A DNA stretch of 64,000 nt from Prochlorococcus sp. MIT 0701 (GTDB lineage: Bacteria; Cyanobacteriota; Cyanobacteriia; PCC-6307; Cyanobiaceae), in contig NZ_JNBA01000014.1 in the NCBI RefSeq assembly GCF_000760295.1, forward strand, positions 1 through 64,000, written 5' to 3'. A model generated the notes under the pieces. It did not search any database. It was not told where the DNA came from and saw only the letters and a list, made by a program, of their open reading frames with translations. The position numbers were made by a program, and so were the translations under genes. Positions 9,613 through 18,518 of this stretch are shown here, one piece after another; within the stretch, counting starts at the first letter, position 1; every line of letters starts with the position of its first letter.

Positions 9613-9891
9613 ATGTACTCCCTTTATGACGAGTTTTTCTCTAGTCCACGCTTCTACAAAACAGGTCCTCGCGTTTATGTGATCAGTGATTCTGAGTACA
9701 AGGCTGCTCAGGATCGCCAGAACGCAGAACGGGTTTCTCATCTTGAGAATGTAAGGGCCGATTTGCTCGATTCAGTTAACAAGGTTGAAGCACAGATTGT
9801 GGAGCTTCAAACATCATTACCGCAGGCCAAGCAAGCCATCAAGGCACCTGTCGCTGAGCCTGCCACAGAAAAGGAGGCCAGCTCGCTCTAG
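9613..9891 (+). CDS. MYSLF-family small protein, copy 1
   Basis: Encodes 92 aa starting MYSLYDEFFSSPRFYKTGPR. The family core is YVISDSEYKAAQDRQNAERV, then a coiled-coil-prone helix with Leu every three to four residues (LLDSVNKVEAQIVELQTSL). Four paralogues in this window (19820, 26505, 30114, 39549) share this plan. It has no signal peptide, membrane span or catalytic motif. The Ala/Glu-rich tail is longer than in the others. The box TGTAGAGATCT lies 24 bases before the ATG. Function is unknown; a helical adaptor or structural role would fit. Confidence 0.75.
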   Translation: MYSLYDEFFSSPRFYKTGPRVYVISDSEYKAAQDRQNAERVSHLENVRADLLDSVNKVEAQIVELQTSLPQAKQAIKAPVAEPATEKEASSL

Positions 9892-9950
9892 GCATGAAAA
9901 GGATTTTGGTGGGGGTAAGGACGAATGACTTACAAGCTCGGTTGCGAGCA

Positions 9951-9984
9951 CTGAAGCCTCTGCCAGTGCGGGGGCTTTCTATTC
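9951..9984 (+). terminator. terminator after MYSLF copy 1
   Basis: AAGCCTCTGCC / AGTGCGGGGGCTTT forms an imperfect GC-rich hairpin followed by a T-rich stretch, about 60 bases after the stop at 9891. A minus-strand origin is less likely, since no gene ends here on that strand. Confidence 0.5.
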
Positions 9985-10235
9985 CCTGCATGTAGCTGCA
10001 ATTCTTGGTAAGAAGATCGATAGACCATTCTCGTAAAAGATCCTCTTTGGCAGCTTAAACTCATCTGCTCGAGTGGATTGGCACTGAAATGATCTATAGA
10101 GAGAAACTCGCAAAAGTCGACTATGGCGAGCATATTTTACAGATATTAGGTCAGTTGAATCTTGTGAGGCCTTGAGGTTATTGACTCGCGGATTGGTTTG
10201 GACGAGGCCAGACTAAACATCGCTTCCCAATCCCC

Positions 10236-10883
10236 TTGGCGGTTCAAGTCCTTCGAAACGAACAACGTTCCAAGCTCGATCAGAACGATGACGTGCTTTT
10301 TTATGCTGAGCCTCGTTTCGTTCATCATCTGGACGAGGCATTTCGGGGGCGTTTGACACAGCTTTATCGAGAGAAGGTTCCGCCTTGCTCCACAGTGCTC
10401 GACTTGATGTCGAGCTGGGTGTCTCACCTGCCTGATGACGTCATCTATGACCGTGTTATTGGTCATGGCCTCAATGAAAAGGAACTAGGGGCAAACAACC
10501 GGCTTGATAGCCATTGGGTTCAGAATTTCAATCTCAACCAGTCTATTCCGCTTAAGGATGAGAGCATTGATACGACTCTCATCATTGCCGGTTGGCAATA
10601 CCTTCAGCAGCCTGAGAAGATGGCTGAGGAGTTACGGAGGGTGACGTGCCCTAAGGGTCAAGTCATCATTGCGTTCTCGAATCGTATGTTTTTCACGAAA
10701 GCTCCGCAGATCTGGAGGGATGGCGATGACCGTGATCATTTCACCTACATTTCCAAGGTGCTGATGGCTCAGGGTTGGCCAAAGCCTGAGATCATCGCAG
10801 AGGAAACTCGTTCAAAAGGTGTGCTGGGTTTGCTAGGCGGCAAAGGCGACCCTTTCTTTGCGGTTATCGCGACAAAGCCTTGA
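10236..10883 (+). CDS. SAM-dependent methyltransferase-like protein
   Basis: Encodes 215 aa. The first strand and loop of a class I methyltransferase are at about residues 53-66 (VLDLMSSWVSHLP), where the usual glycine-rich loop is replaced by SSW. A second acidic region (DESIDTTLIIAGWQYLQQPE, about 108-127) and a UbiE-like block (ELRRVTCPKGQVIIAFSNRM) follow. The degenerate motif I is seen in a recognisable subgroup of bacterial methyltransferase-like proteins, so this need not mean loss of function. The substrate is unknown. It stands alone and is probably cytoplasmic. Confidence 0.8.
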   Translation: MAVQVLRNEQRSKLDQNDDVLFYAEPRFVHHLDEAFRGRLTQLYREKVPPCSTVLDLMSSWVSHLPDDVIYDRVIGHGLNEKELGANNRLDSHWVQNFNLNQSIPLKDESIDTTLIIAGWQYLQQPEKMAEELRRVTCPKGQVIIAFSNRMFFTKAPQIWRDGDDRDHFTYISKVLMAQGWPKPEIIAEETRSKGVLGLLGGKGDPFFAVIATKP

Positions 10884-11228
10884 TTTCAGTAAAGCCAACT
10901 AAGTTAGTGATTTGAGTTGACAACCATGTCGAGACTCTTTGCATGAAGGGTACATTTACACCAGGCTCTATCGAGACATTGCTAATCCATCGCCTCTTCT
11001 CTAGTCTTAATTAGTGGTTGCTTAATTCCTGAGAGTATTGCTTTTCCTAACTGACTATGATTAATACAAAAGATGAAGGTTAAGTCACTCTATTGCTATT
11101 GATGGCTTTAGGACTATTAGGAGGAGCTTAAAATCAAACAGTGACTCTTTCGTGAGAGCTAAAATAGAAAGAGAGTAAAATCAAGGCCTCCTTTGTTTGC
11201 TGAATGATTTGATTGATGTATTGATTTT
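10884..11228. other. AT-rich gap
   Basis: No ORF or hairpin with a clear T tract was found. The end of the gap probably holds the promoter of the small gene at 11229. Confidence 0.4.
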
Positions 11229-11450
11229 ATGATTGACTCCCATACTCTTCAGCAATGCAAAGTCAATAAGCATATTTGTAAGCTTAAAGCTAGAAACCTA
11301 GAACATGCTGTTCATCAGGCAAAACTGATGATTGCAGAGTCTGCTATGGACCCTGAATCACTGGTTTCTTTAAGACGTAAAGTTGCTGAATCCATTCAGG
11401 ACTTAGAAGTATTGTATTTGCTGATGGAGGAGGAGGGCCAAGCAAACTAG
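11229..11450 (+). CDS. small hypothetical protein
   Basis: Encodes 73 aa, almost entirely predicted helix (KLKARNLEHAVHQAKLMIAE) ending in an acidic patch (LLMEEEGQAN). Codon composition looks coding and the frame is isolated. No family or catalytic motif is seen. The ribosome binding site is weak, so the start at 11229 is uncertain. Confidence 0.5.
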   Translation: MIDSHTLQQCKVNKHICKLKARNLEHAVHQAKLMIAESAMDPESLVSLRRKVAESIQDLEVLYLLMEEEGQAN

Positions 11451-11585
11451 TAGTTTATAAGTCAACTGTTTAAAATTTACACTGATTGGTTTTGTCTCGT
11501 AACCGAATGTCTATTGATGCCTCATTGCATGTCGTCTATTCAATGACTTTTATTTGCTATAATTTGAAATGTTTATCTCTTTCAC

Positions 11586-11891
11586 ATGGATAAGTCGACC
11601 AAAAATCAAATTGTTGCATCTTCTGCTGGCTGGGTTGCTGTTGCATTAAATATTTTGCCAGGTATTGGGGCTGGTTACCTCTACCAACGTAGGTGGAGGG
11701 CCTATTGGATTACTTCCGCGATCGTTAGTCTTTGGATTGTTATTGGTGCTGTCTTGGGTCAAGACATTGACCCTGTCAATGATCAAAGAAATCAATTAGT
11801 TGGCCTAATAGGTCTCTTGTTTGTAGCTGGAGCAACGGCTGTAGAAGCTGGTCTGGCGGTAAAACGAGCGCGCAACAATGAATCGACTTGA
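11586..11891 (+). CDS. conserved small membrane protein
   Basis: Encodes 101 aa with three hydrophobic segments (about residues 14-33, 40-57 and 68-86). The loop between the first two reads GAGYLYQRRWRAYW, a basic aromatic turn common in small cyanobacterial membrane proteins of TM2-like style. The C-terminus is basic (KRARNNEST). It is expected in the plasma or thylakoid membrane. Its function is unknown; the start ATG and length look normal for a complete gene. Confidence 0.7.
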   Translation: MDKSTKNQIVASSAGWVAVALNILPGIGAGYLYQRRWRAYWITSAIVSLWIVIGAVLGQDIDPVNDQRNQLVGLIGLLFVAGATAVEAGLAVKRARNNEST

Positions 11892-12166
11892 TCGATATTA
11901 TTAACAAAAAGTCTAGAGCCAGCAGTCCCAGTGCAGTCTGTTGGCAATTAATGTCGGTGGTTGTCCTTATTTGTATGCCTATAGGCCCCCCGTGCTTTAC
12001 TCCAGGAGGCTTTGCCCGTAAGGCAGGATGAACGGAATAAGGGATTGATTAATGGTTTAATATAGGGATTAGTTTAAACTTTCCATACCGTTAATAAGGC
12101 TTAAGCATTTTTGCTTCATTTCATTAAACATGTTTGTTAACATTGGGATGTACGAGAGAATTTAGT

Positions 12167-12253
12167 ATGCACACATACCTTGTCGAGGCATTGATCGTTG
12201 TCTCATCTACACTTTGGGTTGTATTGTTGCTTTGGAGGCCTCAAAAGGAATAG
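12167..12253 (+). CDS. possible 28-aa membrane micropeptide
   Basis: A short frame, MHTYLVEALIVVSSTLWVVL followed by LLWRPQKE. It is one transmembrane helix with a basic C-terminal end, similar in build to small photosynthetic-complex subunits, but I cannot match it to one. GAGAG lies 9 bases upstream. It could be chance in an AT-rich gap. Confidence 0.35.
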   Translation: MHTYLVEALIVVSSTLWVVLLLWRPQKE

Positions 12254-12387
12254 CTGATGGTCTAATTTCAAAGTGTCTTTTGGCCTTTGCTCTTTTCTTT
12301 CAGCAAGCTGGCTTAAGTGAAGCTTCCGTGCCGTATTCCTCTTTAATCATCAAAAGTGATCTTTTCCCTGATTAGTCTTTTATAGAG

Positions 12388-12885
12388 ATGAATCTCTACC
12401 TTGTTGTGCTGGGCGGGAGGACGCGCGGAGGACACGTGGAGATGCACGATGTGCGCTGGGTGGTGGGAGACACGATTGAAGCAACAGTTGCGCAGCTGAA
12501 ATCACAATGGATTGGCAACCCTCGAGGGTTGCACGTGGACAGCTACAAGCTGATTCGCTACGTGGATGGCTATCGGATCACAATGGTTTGCGTCGACAAA
12601 GTTGATACAAGCGAGGCCAATAATCTCTGGTTCATCAACCTGGGAGGTTATAAGGCTGGCGAAATGCTTGAACAGCATCATTTGGAACTTGTGGTGGCGC
12701 CCACAGCCCAGATTGCCAAGGGGGAGGCACGTCGCCGCTGGCTCGATCCGATGGACCAGATACACAAGGATGATCACGCAGCGATCATTCGTCTACAAGG
12801 ATATTCAGTCGTCCTGGAGATCGATCCTAAGGGGCGACATGATGGCATGAAACCCGACTGGAGTGGCTACTGGGTTATCGCTTGA
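12388..12885 (+). CDS. DUF1543 family protein
   Basis: Encodes 165 aa containing the family motif twice. Near the N-terminus it reads YLVVLGGRTRGGHVEMHDVR, followed by VGDTIEATVAQLKSQW and HVDSYKLIRYVDGYRI. The second half repeats the pattern with FINLGGYKAG and an ELVVAPTAQIAKGEARRRW block. DUF1543 proteins are conserved, mostly uncharacterised cytosolic proteins. The double arrangement is normal for the longer members. The start is the ATG at 12388. It has no operon partner. Confidence 0.88.
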   Translation: MNLYLVVLGGRTRGGHVEMHDVRWVVGDTIEATVAQLKSQWIGNPRGLHVDSYKLIRYVDGYRITMVCVDKVDTSEANNLWFINLGGYKAGEMLEQHHLELVVAPTAQIAKGEARRRWLDPMDQIHKDDHAAIIRLQGYSVVLEIDPKGRHDGMKPDWSGYWVIA

Positions 12886-13058
12886 TCACCATATTCTCGA
12901 TGGTCTTTATTCATGGTTCTGCTGGCTCCTTGTAAGAGAAGATTTGGTAAAATTAGATTTTATAGCGAGCTTGATTCGACTATGCTATTAGCTCTCTATG
13001 TCAAGATACTATATTCACGAGCAGTGAGTCTTTCAATGATTGTCTTTTACTTTCCAAG

Positions 13059-13808
13059 CTAGTCAATAGAGAGTATCCCTCTCTGCAACCCTGATATACC
13101 GTCTAATGTTCGCATTGCTTTCCATAGATCATGCGTTTTTACCCATACAGAAGGATAGCGATATCGGGCAACATCTAGGATTAGAACTTTGTCACTAATA
13201 GCGTCATAGGCTGCTAGTGGAGAAAAGTGCCCACCTCCTTTTTGACCAAGAACTCTTCTGTCATAATTAACGATCAAGCGATCACTAGAATCGTCAAGAC
13301 TATTTTTTAGATGTGATCTAAACGCTGAAAGATTCAGGATATCTCCGTGTAAACGCTTTGAAGAAACACCATGATGACTGAGTAGGTTTTGCACTTCTTG
13401 AAGTGTCATTCCTTGACGCCTGACTTTGGCTGGGCTAATTAAACTCTTAGAGGGCTTAAAAGTGAAGATATTGTCTTGGGTCCAGAAGTTGTAGTTTCTG
13501 AAACCATCTACTGGAGGCGCCGGAATTGCTAGGCTGTTTAGAACCATTACGGCACTGGCAACCCCGCAATAGGCAAGGTTTGATTGGGTCAGAAAAGCTT
13601 CCATTAACGAGGCGTAATCTGATACAGACTTGCTTCTTTGCAACAAGACCATTCCTTCTGAGGTAGTTATTGGAACTAGTTTTTCCGCTAGGGCAGGATT
13701 AGACCAAGGGATTACTATCAGAGCAAAACTCACCAAGCCGATTCTGGGAGATGTTATCCAAATGAAATGCTTAGCTTTCTTGTATTGTTGATCAGGATTA
13801 AAGAGCAT
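13059..13808 (-). CDS. exported phytochelatin-synthase-like cysteine peptidase
   Basis: Encodes 249 aa. The N-terminus (about residues 17-42) is a signal peptide or anchor ending near ALAEK. The Pcs fold follows, with the catalytic triad visible as Cys81 (LAYCGVASAV), His194 (GGGHFSPLAAY) and Asp212 (LILDVARYRYPSVW). The spacings Cys-to-His 113 and His-to-Asp 18 equal those I recall for the cyanobacterial enzyme from Nostoc. Short prokaryotic forms cleave Gly from glutathione and gamma-Glu-Cys conjugates but make little phytochelatin. They lack the Cys-rich C-terminal domain of plants, as here. An exported location would imply periplasmic or lumenal thiol turnover. Confidence 0.9.
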   Translation of the reverse strand: MLFNPDQQYKKAKHFIWITSPRIGLVSFALIVIPWSNPALAEKLVPITTSEGMVLLQRSKSVSDYASLMEAFLTQSNLAYCGVASAVMVLNSLAIPAPPVDGFRNYNFWTQDNIFTFKPSKSLISPAKVRRQGMTLQEVQNLLSHHGVSSKRLHGDILNLSAFRSHLKNSLDDSSDRLIVNYDRRVLGQKGGGHFSPLAAYDAISDKVLILDVARYRYPSVWVKTHDLWKAMRTLDGISGLQRGILSID

Positions 13809-13978
13809 GGCTTCACCTATACTAAGCGGAACTCCATCTTATCTAGTTTTAGATTTTTTGAGAGTACAGATGAACCCTTACAGTATGAATACTTTCAATT
13901 TATACACAATATCCAGCGAATCTCAAAACATCTACGCCGTTATTTTCACCTGTTTGGGATATTGATCGCATTTAATAC

Positions 13979-14128
13979 CTACTTCGAGTGTATGATCGGT
14001 TCAGAGCTTAGTTCACTCACCCCAAGGTCAGCAGAAAGCTCTTCAAGTAGCTCAAGAACTTTATCAAGAGCCTCGATCATGGCAGTGTTGTCAGCTACGA
14101 TTTTAACCCTGTTCTCCCAATCCCCCCT
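13979..14128 (-). pseudogene. small coding-like remnant
   Basis: A minus-strand frame reads DWENRVKIVADNTAMIEALD, then KVLELLEELSADLGVSELSS, ending at 13979. The amphipathic helix and clean codon composition look coding, but the only in-frame ATG gives just 33 aa (13979-14080). It is either a very short protein or the tail of a lost gene, located between the Pcs-like and peroxiredoxin genes. Confidence 0.4.
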
Positions 14129-14318
14129 GCAATATAATATGCCCTTCTTACATTATTTCTACCGTCTTATATTTTAACGCTGATGCATGTTTATATTTTC
14201 CGGATCTTAAGCTTATTTCAACTCTGATTGGTGTTCTGGGTCTCATTTTTATTGTAGGTAAAATTCGACGATGTCAGATCTTTGTTCAACCATGCCGCTT
14301 CTGATGATTGCCTCTCAT

Positions 14319-14909
14319 CTATTTCTTCTGTAGCTGCTTAAGTGTGCTGAGCACCTCTTGACTGTGGCGAGATGGACTTACGTTCGCCCAGCGAGCACGA
14401 AGGATGCCATCGGGATCAATCAGAAAGGTGTGACGTTGGCTGAATGGTGAGGTCCATGATCCATACCTTTCGCTTACGACTCCACCCGGGTCAGACAAGA
14501 GTGTGTATCCAAGACCTTCGCTGCTACAAAAACTCACGTGTTCTTCGGTGCCATCAGCGCTGACTCCAACCACAGCAGCAGCTGCAGCTTTAAAGTCTGA
14601 GAGATCTCTCTGGAATCCACGGGCCTCGAGTGTGCAGCCACTCGTGAAGTCGCGAGGGTAAAAGTAAAGAACCAGCCAACTGCCTAGAAAGGCATCACGT
14701 TGTATTTTTTCTGCCAGCGCACCATCTTGAGCAGCGGCCTCTAGCTCAAAGTCTGGGGCTTGAGCGTCTAGAGCAGGAAGCTTTCCATCCATTGCCAAGG
14801 CTTGGCTTGGGCGCGCTAGACATTGGCTGATACTCAACACTGCCGCCCCTTTTATGACTCTCAAGAGTTCAGATCGTTTCACCGGTAGAAAACCAACTGC
14901 ATGAGACAT
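14319..14909 (-). CDS. PrxQ/BCP-type peroxiredoxin with export signal
   Basis: Encodes 196 aa. Residues about 11-39 form a signal peptide with a basic start (KRSELLRVIK) and an ALA-like cleavage area. The thioredoxin-fold domain carries the peroxidatic Cys92 in YPRDFTSGCTLEARGF. PrxQ enzymes usually have a resolving Cys five residues later; here that position is Arg97, so this would work as a one-Cys type or use Cys128. It reduces peroxides, probably in the periplasm or thylakoid lumen. Other conserved parts are APDFEL and the LLSDPGG block before SERYG. Confidence 0.9.
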   Translation of the reverse strand: MSHAVGFLPVKRSELLRVIKGAAVLSISQCLARPSQALAMDGKLPALDAQAPDFELEAAAQDGALAEKIQRDAFLGSWLVLYFYPRDFTSGCTLEARGFQRDLSDFKAAAAAVVGVSADGTEEHVSFCSSEGLGYTLLSDPGGVVSERYGSWTSPFSQRHTFLIDPDGILRARWANVSPSRHSQEVLSTLKQLQKK

Positions 14910-15144
14910 TAGTCAGAACAACTGCATGCCGGAGCCAATGTGGCAAACGAATCATAAGATTGTGATCTCAACCAGTTTAATTTGATTCATGAGACAATCG
15001 CCCTTGATTTTTATTTAGCACCAACAGCTTGCGTTGAATTGAGGTCTAATCCTTAGTCAGACCCCTTAAGACTTGCAACAGTTATTAGTGACTCTCTGAG
15101 CTTACACGTTGATTTAAATTTTCCAGTTCTGACCGGTAGTCTCT

Positions 15145-15543
15145 TCACTCTTCTTCCTCTTTCTTTGCTGCAAGCACCTCTGCTTCAAGAGTGAATGTCA
15201 CACTTTTATCAGTACTGAAACGATCCACAAGAGTTTGAAGTTCTTCTTTGAGCTGTGCCTCAGAAATTGGTTCGATAGATTCTTGAACGATAGCTTCCTT
15301 CCATGTCATATCGATGAGCTTCTCTAGTGCTGCTGCTTTGATACGTGCAATACCGATCTGCTGAATGATCACTTGCTTAGGAATCTTTCCTGGACGGAAC
15401 CCTGGAAGCCTTATCGCGCTACCTAGGCGCGATAAGGCAGCCTCATAACTTGATTTGCAGCGAGCTGCTGGCACCTCTATCTCTATCGAGATGTGGTTGT
15501 CTGGCAACTCACTGACTTTGACTCTCAACCCTGACTTCGTCAT
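15145..15543 (-). CDS. stand-alone trigger-factor N-terminal (ribosome-binding) domain
   Basis: Encodes 132 aa, only the first domain of trigger factor (full-length Tig is over 400 aa). The ribosome-docking signature is present as GFRPGKIPKQVI (about residues 48-59). The opening SELPDNHISIEIEVP and the closing sequence match the TF_N fold. The gene ends with an acidic tail (KKEEEE), and no PPIase or C-terminal domain follows on this strand. It is not obviously a fragment, because start, stop and length are tidy. It could bind L23 at the exit tunnel, modulating nascent-chain access or competing with full-length trigger factor. Confidence 0.88.
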   Translation of the reverse strand: MTKSGLRVKVSELPDNHISIEIEVPAARCKSSYEAALSRLGSAIRLPGFRPGKIPKQVIIQQIGIARIKAAALEKLIDMTWKEAIVQESIEPISEAQLKEELQTLVDRFSTDKSVTFTLEAEVLAAKKEEEE

Positions 15544-15786
15544 TGGTAAGACTCCTTAAGCAGTGACAATGCAATAGCAACAGACCCACTAACCCCTACA
15601 GCACTTGCACCAGGACGACGGAGGCTCATCAAAAGGACGTGTGTTCTCATAACCCTCACACTAGTATTCTTTCGCTGATTTTCCTTAAACGCTGTTCTGT
15701 GCATCCCTAGCTCACTGGAGGTGCTTCTTTGTCAACTTGGATGAATCATTATGAGCAACGCTGAGAATCTATCCATTTGATTGTGG

Positions 15787-16239
15787 CTAATTGGAGACTG
15801 ACTTGATAGACAAGGGAGTGGCCATACCTAAGCCAATGTTAGCCGGCTGCGCTTCACAGTTGAATTCTTGAATTTCACCCAGCGCTGTAAGACGCTGGAA
15901 GGTTGGATGTTGATGATCTTCATAGCTCCACCACCACTTACCATCAGTAAAACTGGTTTCGCCAACGTTGAATGTTCTTGGCAGCATCAGCTTCGAATTC
16001 TCTAGGTTGATCACGACAAAAGCGCCAGCATCAAGCTCTTCATATGCTTTGACTATGCTGTATGCTCCATTCTCATTGTTGTAGATCGTTGTCTCAACAA
16101 GATTCCCATCACATGTAAATGAAGTCAACTCCGGTGCTAATGCACTTGGGACCACTGGTGAGATACTGACTAGAAAACTCATCATGAAGCTAAGAAATGT
16201 CATCATTAACTCTGATCTAACTGAAATCGAAGGAATCAA
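15787..16239 (-). CDS. exported protein, MliC-like (possible lysozyme inhibitor)
   Basis: Encodes 150 aa with an N-terminal signal peptide (about residues 12-35, FLSFMMSFLVSISPVVPSAL). The mature part has two Cys (FTCDGNLVETT and EFNCEAQP) and a beta-rich pattern with LPRTFNVGETSFTDGKWWW. This resembles the lysozyme-inhibitor MliC fold, in which a C-terminal SDGKW-like loop enters the lysozyme active site. The match is moderate and by eye. An alternative is an unrelated secreted beta-sandwich. Confidence 0.55.
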   Translation of the reverse strand: MIPSISVRSELMMTFLSFMMSFLVSISPVVPSALAPELTSFTCDGNLVETTIYNNENGAYSIVKAYEELDAGAFVVINLENSKLMLPRTFNVGETSFTDGKWWWSYEDHQHPTFQRLTALGEIQEFNCEAQPANIGLGMATPLSIKSVSN

Positions 16240-16709
16240 GTGATTGACAGTATGGCAAATACTAGCTCTAAACGTACTGATTCTTAAGTCATCGCAATGA
16301 ATAAGAACTCGTGGAAAGCGTGGCTTTACTTATTGGTTTCACATTCTGTGGGGCTGGCGATATTTTCTCCATCCTTCACCGCTTTCTATAGGTTATTGCA
16401 ACTTGCTAGGGAAAGTCGTTGCCTTGTTCAATGATAGCTGTGAGCTTGATCATAGTTTTCTAGTGGATAGGCTCTCCTCTTGTGAACCAGGCCAGATCAC
16501 TTGCGTGAACATGGGCAGCTCTGCGAAGGAGTGTCTTTGATACCTGGGCAGGGCGCTAATTTCAGAGCCCCATTCTGAAATGGGTTTTCGTGTCGTCGCG
16601 ATGGTCTGCAGGGAACTCCGATCAGGGGAGTGTCACCAACAAGATCAGCAAGCCGTCAATCAACCCTGTTGACAAAGCCTAGACGTAACGCTAGTACAGG
16701 TGTACTTCA
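16240..16709. other. gap with a weak hairpin
   Basis: A short hairpin CCCAT / ATGGG lies near 16568-16586 with a following TTTT, weak as a terminator. Otherwise nothing recognisable. Upstream of the DUF1651 gene there is a GTACAGGTGTAC-like palindrome (near 16692) that might be a regulatory site. Confidence 0.35.
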
Positions 16710-17012
16710 ATGAGTGCCATGCAAAGCTCTCCAGTGCAGCAGGTCAATGGCTGGCTCATCAGCCCTGATGGCCATTTCTGCTATCGCTTCCATCGCGATT
16801 CAAAGAGTTGGATAAGAAATCCCTTTGTTTTTGTTGATCAGTGGAGTGCACAAGTTGATGGAACTCCATCGCAAATGAAACAACGCCTGAGGCTTCCTTT
16901 GGATGAAGCCCTTGAACTATGCGGTCAGATGCTTCTTGATGGATGGCAAAAACTGACGACTCAATTCGGGGAAGACCCAGACCCTCAGCTCACAGAAGAG
17001 ATCGCCGCATGA
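16710..17012 (+). CDS. DUF1651 family protein
   Basis: Encodes 100 aa. The family pattern is visible as NGWLISPDGHFCYRFHRD, then SWIRNPFVFVD and the C-terminal helix RLRLPLDEALELCGQMLLDG followed by a W near the end. DUF1651 is a picocyanobacterial family of small, often multi-copy proteins of unknown function. The stop overlaps the ATG of the next ORF (ATGA), so the two are probably cotranslated. Confidence 0.85.
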   Translation: MSAMQSSPVQQVNGWLISPDGHFCYRFHRDSKSWIRNPFVFVDQWSAQVDGTPSQMKQRLRLPLDEALELCGQMLLDGWQKLTTQFGEDPDPQLTEEIAA

Positions 17013-17176
17013 CCCAGAACGAACTCGCCATGACATTGGCTCGAATACTGCTGCTCAAAGAGGGTGGTGGCAAGTTAGAGAGCTTTGAATCCTTGCTTTG
17101 CTTGCGGAGTTATTTTTCCGAATTGACGCTTGACGAGCTGCATGGAATCGCAATTGAGTATGGGATCGAGACCTAG
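17009..17176 (+). CDS. small hypothetical protein coupled to DUF1651
   Basis: Encodes 55 aa, MTQNELAMTLARILLLKEGG followed by GKLESFESLLCLRSYFSEL and TLDELHGIAIEYGIET. It starts with the ATG that overlaps the TGA of the DUF1651 gene, a strong clue for translational coupling. It is helical with an acidic tail. No family was recognised. Confidence 0.6.
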   Translation: MTQNELAMTLARILLLKEGGGKLESFESLLCLRSYFSELTLDELHGIAIEYGIET

Positions 17177-17547
17177 GGAACCTGGACATGACGAAAGAAA
17201 TGCCCTGGTTTTGACTCGGGTGCTTTGTTGAGCTTAAGAAGCGAATTGATCTTGATGGTTCTTGGCGACGCCGCTTTTAATCCAGCGACAACTAGGCCTT
17301 ATTGAAGGGCTGAGCCGTGGTACCAGCAGTAACGGATCAAGAATGTTCACCTGCCGCGGGGAATGAACCTTGACTGGTCCATCAGATCTCTCGAACCCTT
17401 CTTGGTGGATTCAGTCGGGCATGGTTCTATTTGTCTTGCTCATGATTAAAGGTCTCGATGATTCGCAGAGCAAAAGTGATATGGGTAGCAGCCTTCATTC
17501 ATCCTAATCTGTAGGCACTTTTTTGTTTTAGTTTTTGCTAGGTGGTT

Positions 17548-17835
17548 TCAATTAGATCGTGTTAATGAGGCACTAGTGCTCGCTAGCAGGCGGGTCTCTA
17601 CAAAGACACGGCATTCGCGGCCCAGTTCGTAGACTTGGTGGGTGAGGATTGCCCACTCTTTGAGATGGATCAGCCAACGAGCTTTCACATTTGAACCTTG
17701 CTCAGACCAGGAGACAATTCCACTGGCTCGGTCTGAGTTCCTTTTGCGCTCTACCCCCAGCTCTGTAATCAGTTCATTGCGGGTCCATGCTCTACCCGTG
17801 CTTGGGTTGTTGGGGATTGGTGTGTTTGCGGCCAT
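17548..17835 (-). CDS. hypothetical protein
   Basis: Encodes about 95 aa from the ATG at 17835 (MAANTPIPNNPSTGRAWTRN). The middle has RNELITELGVERKRNSDRAS and then HLKEWAILTHQVYELG. A longer reading to 17940 would add an unlikely Arg/His-rich N-terminus. No family was recognised. The helical, charged composition could suit a small DNA-related protein, but this is a guess. Confidence 0.4.
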   Translation of the reverse strand: MAANTPIPNNPSTGRAWTRNELITELGVERKRNSDRASGIVSWSEQGSNVKARWLIHLKEWAILTHQVYELGRECRVFVETRLLASTSASLTRSN

Positions 17836-18518
17836 GGTGTTTTTATCGGCAACGTGAGCAAGCATAGTACACCTGTATTGTCGACCACGAGGAAGGGCGG
17901 CCCGCCTCTCCTCATGGTGAAAGCTTTGAGACCTTTTCACTTGTCAAACATGAGGCAAGAAGCAAATCGGAATGTCAATCGATGCCAGATCTTTTGTATT
18001 GGCAAGGGTGCTGGCGTTGACCCTCCATGCTTAGGGCTCATCTTCAGAGCATTGCCTTGTTTGTACTCCTTGCTTAGATTTGGCTCGCTGGAGAATGACA
18101 TTGCCTAGGCGACGGAATTCATGCTTTGGCGCATGGTCCAGCGTTCCCAAGGGTGCTAACTCATTCCGGAACCTCAATACCTCAGATACGCGTTATCGTG
18201 ACTATGTAATTACTTCGAATGCTTATTGATGGATGTATTTGCTCTAGGGCCAGCTGTTCAATGGCCGCGAACGTGGGCGAAGCAACAAGTTCTGCTTGAG
18301 GTTCATCACGACAGGCTCGAAGCGACACTCTCCTCCAGGAGATTTGATTGATCAGCTCTGCGTCATTGCGCTCATACCTCTCACGCAACTGTCACTGTTC
18401 ATCACTCCTCTTGATGTTCAGGCTTTGATGTGTGAGCTCGTTCACATTGAATTGAGATCCAGCCCTCTAGCTAAGAGGCTTTTTTGTTGCTATCAAGAGC
18501 CAACAAAAATTTTTCGTC
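17836..18518. other. gap ending in a terminator
   Basis: Overlapping frames here lack support. A hairpin at about 18460-18486 (GCCCTCT / AGAGGC with TTTTTT) is the only clear feature. I see no RNA gene. Confidence 0.4.
18460..18486 (+). terminator. intrinsic terminator
   Basis: GCCCTCT, a short AGCTA loop, AGAGGC, then TTTTTTG. One bulged C interrupts the stem. It may end a transcript running through the preceding gap. Confidence 0.55.

Noticed and set aside
10240-10262. GGCGGTTCAAGTCC resembling a T arm
   Set aside because: The arms do not pair and the area is the start of the methyltransferase gene.
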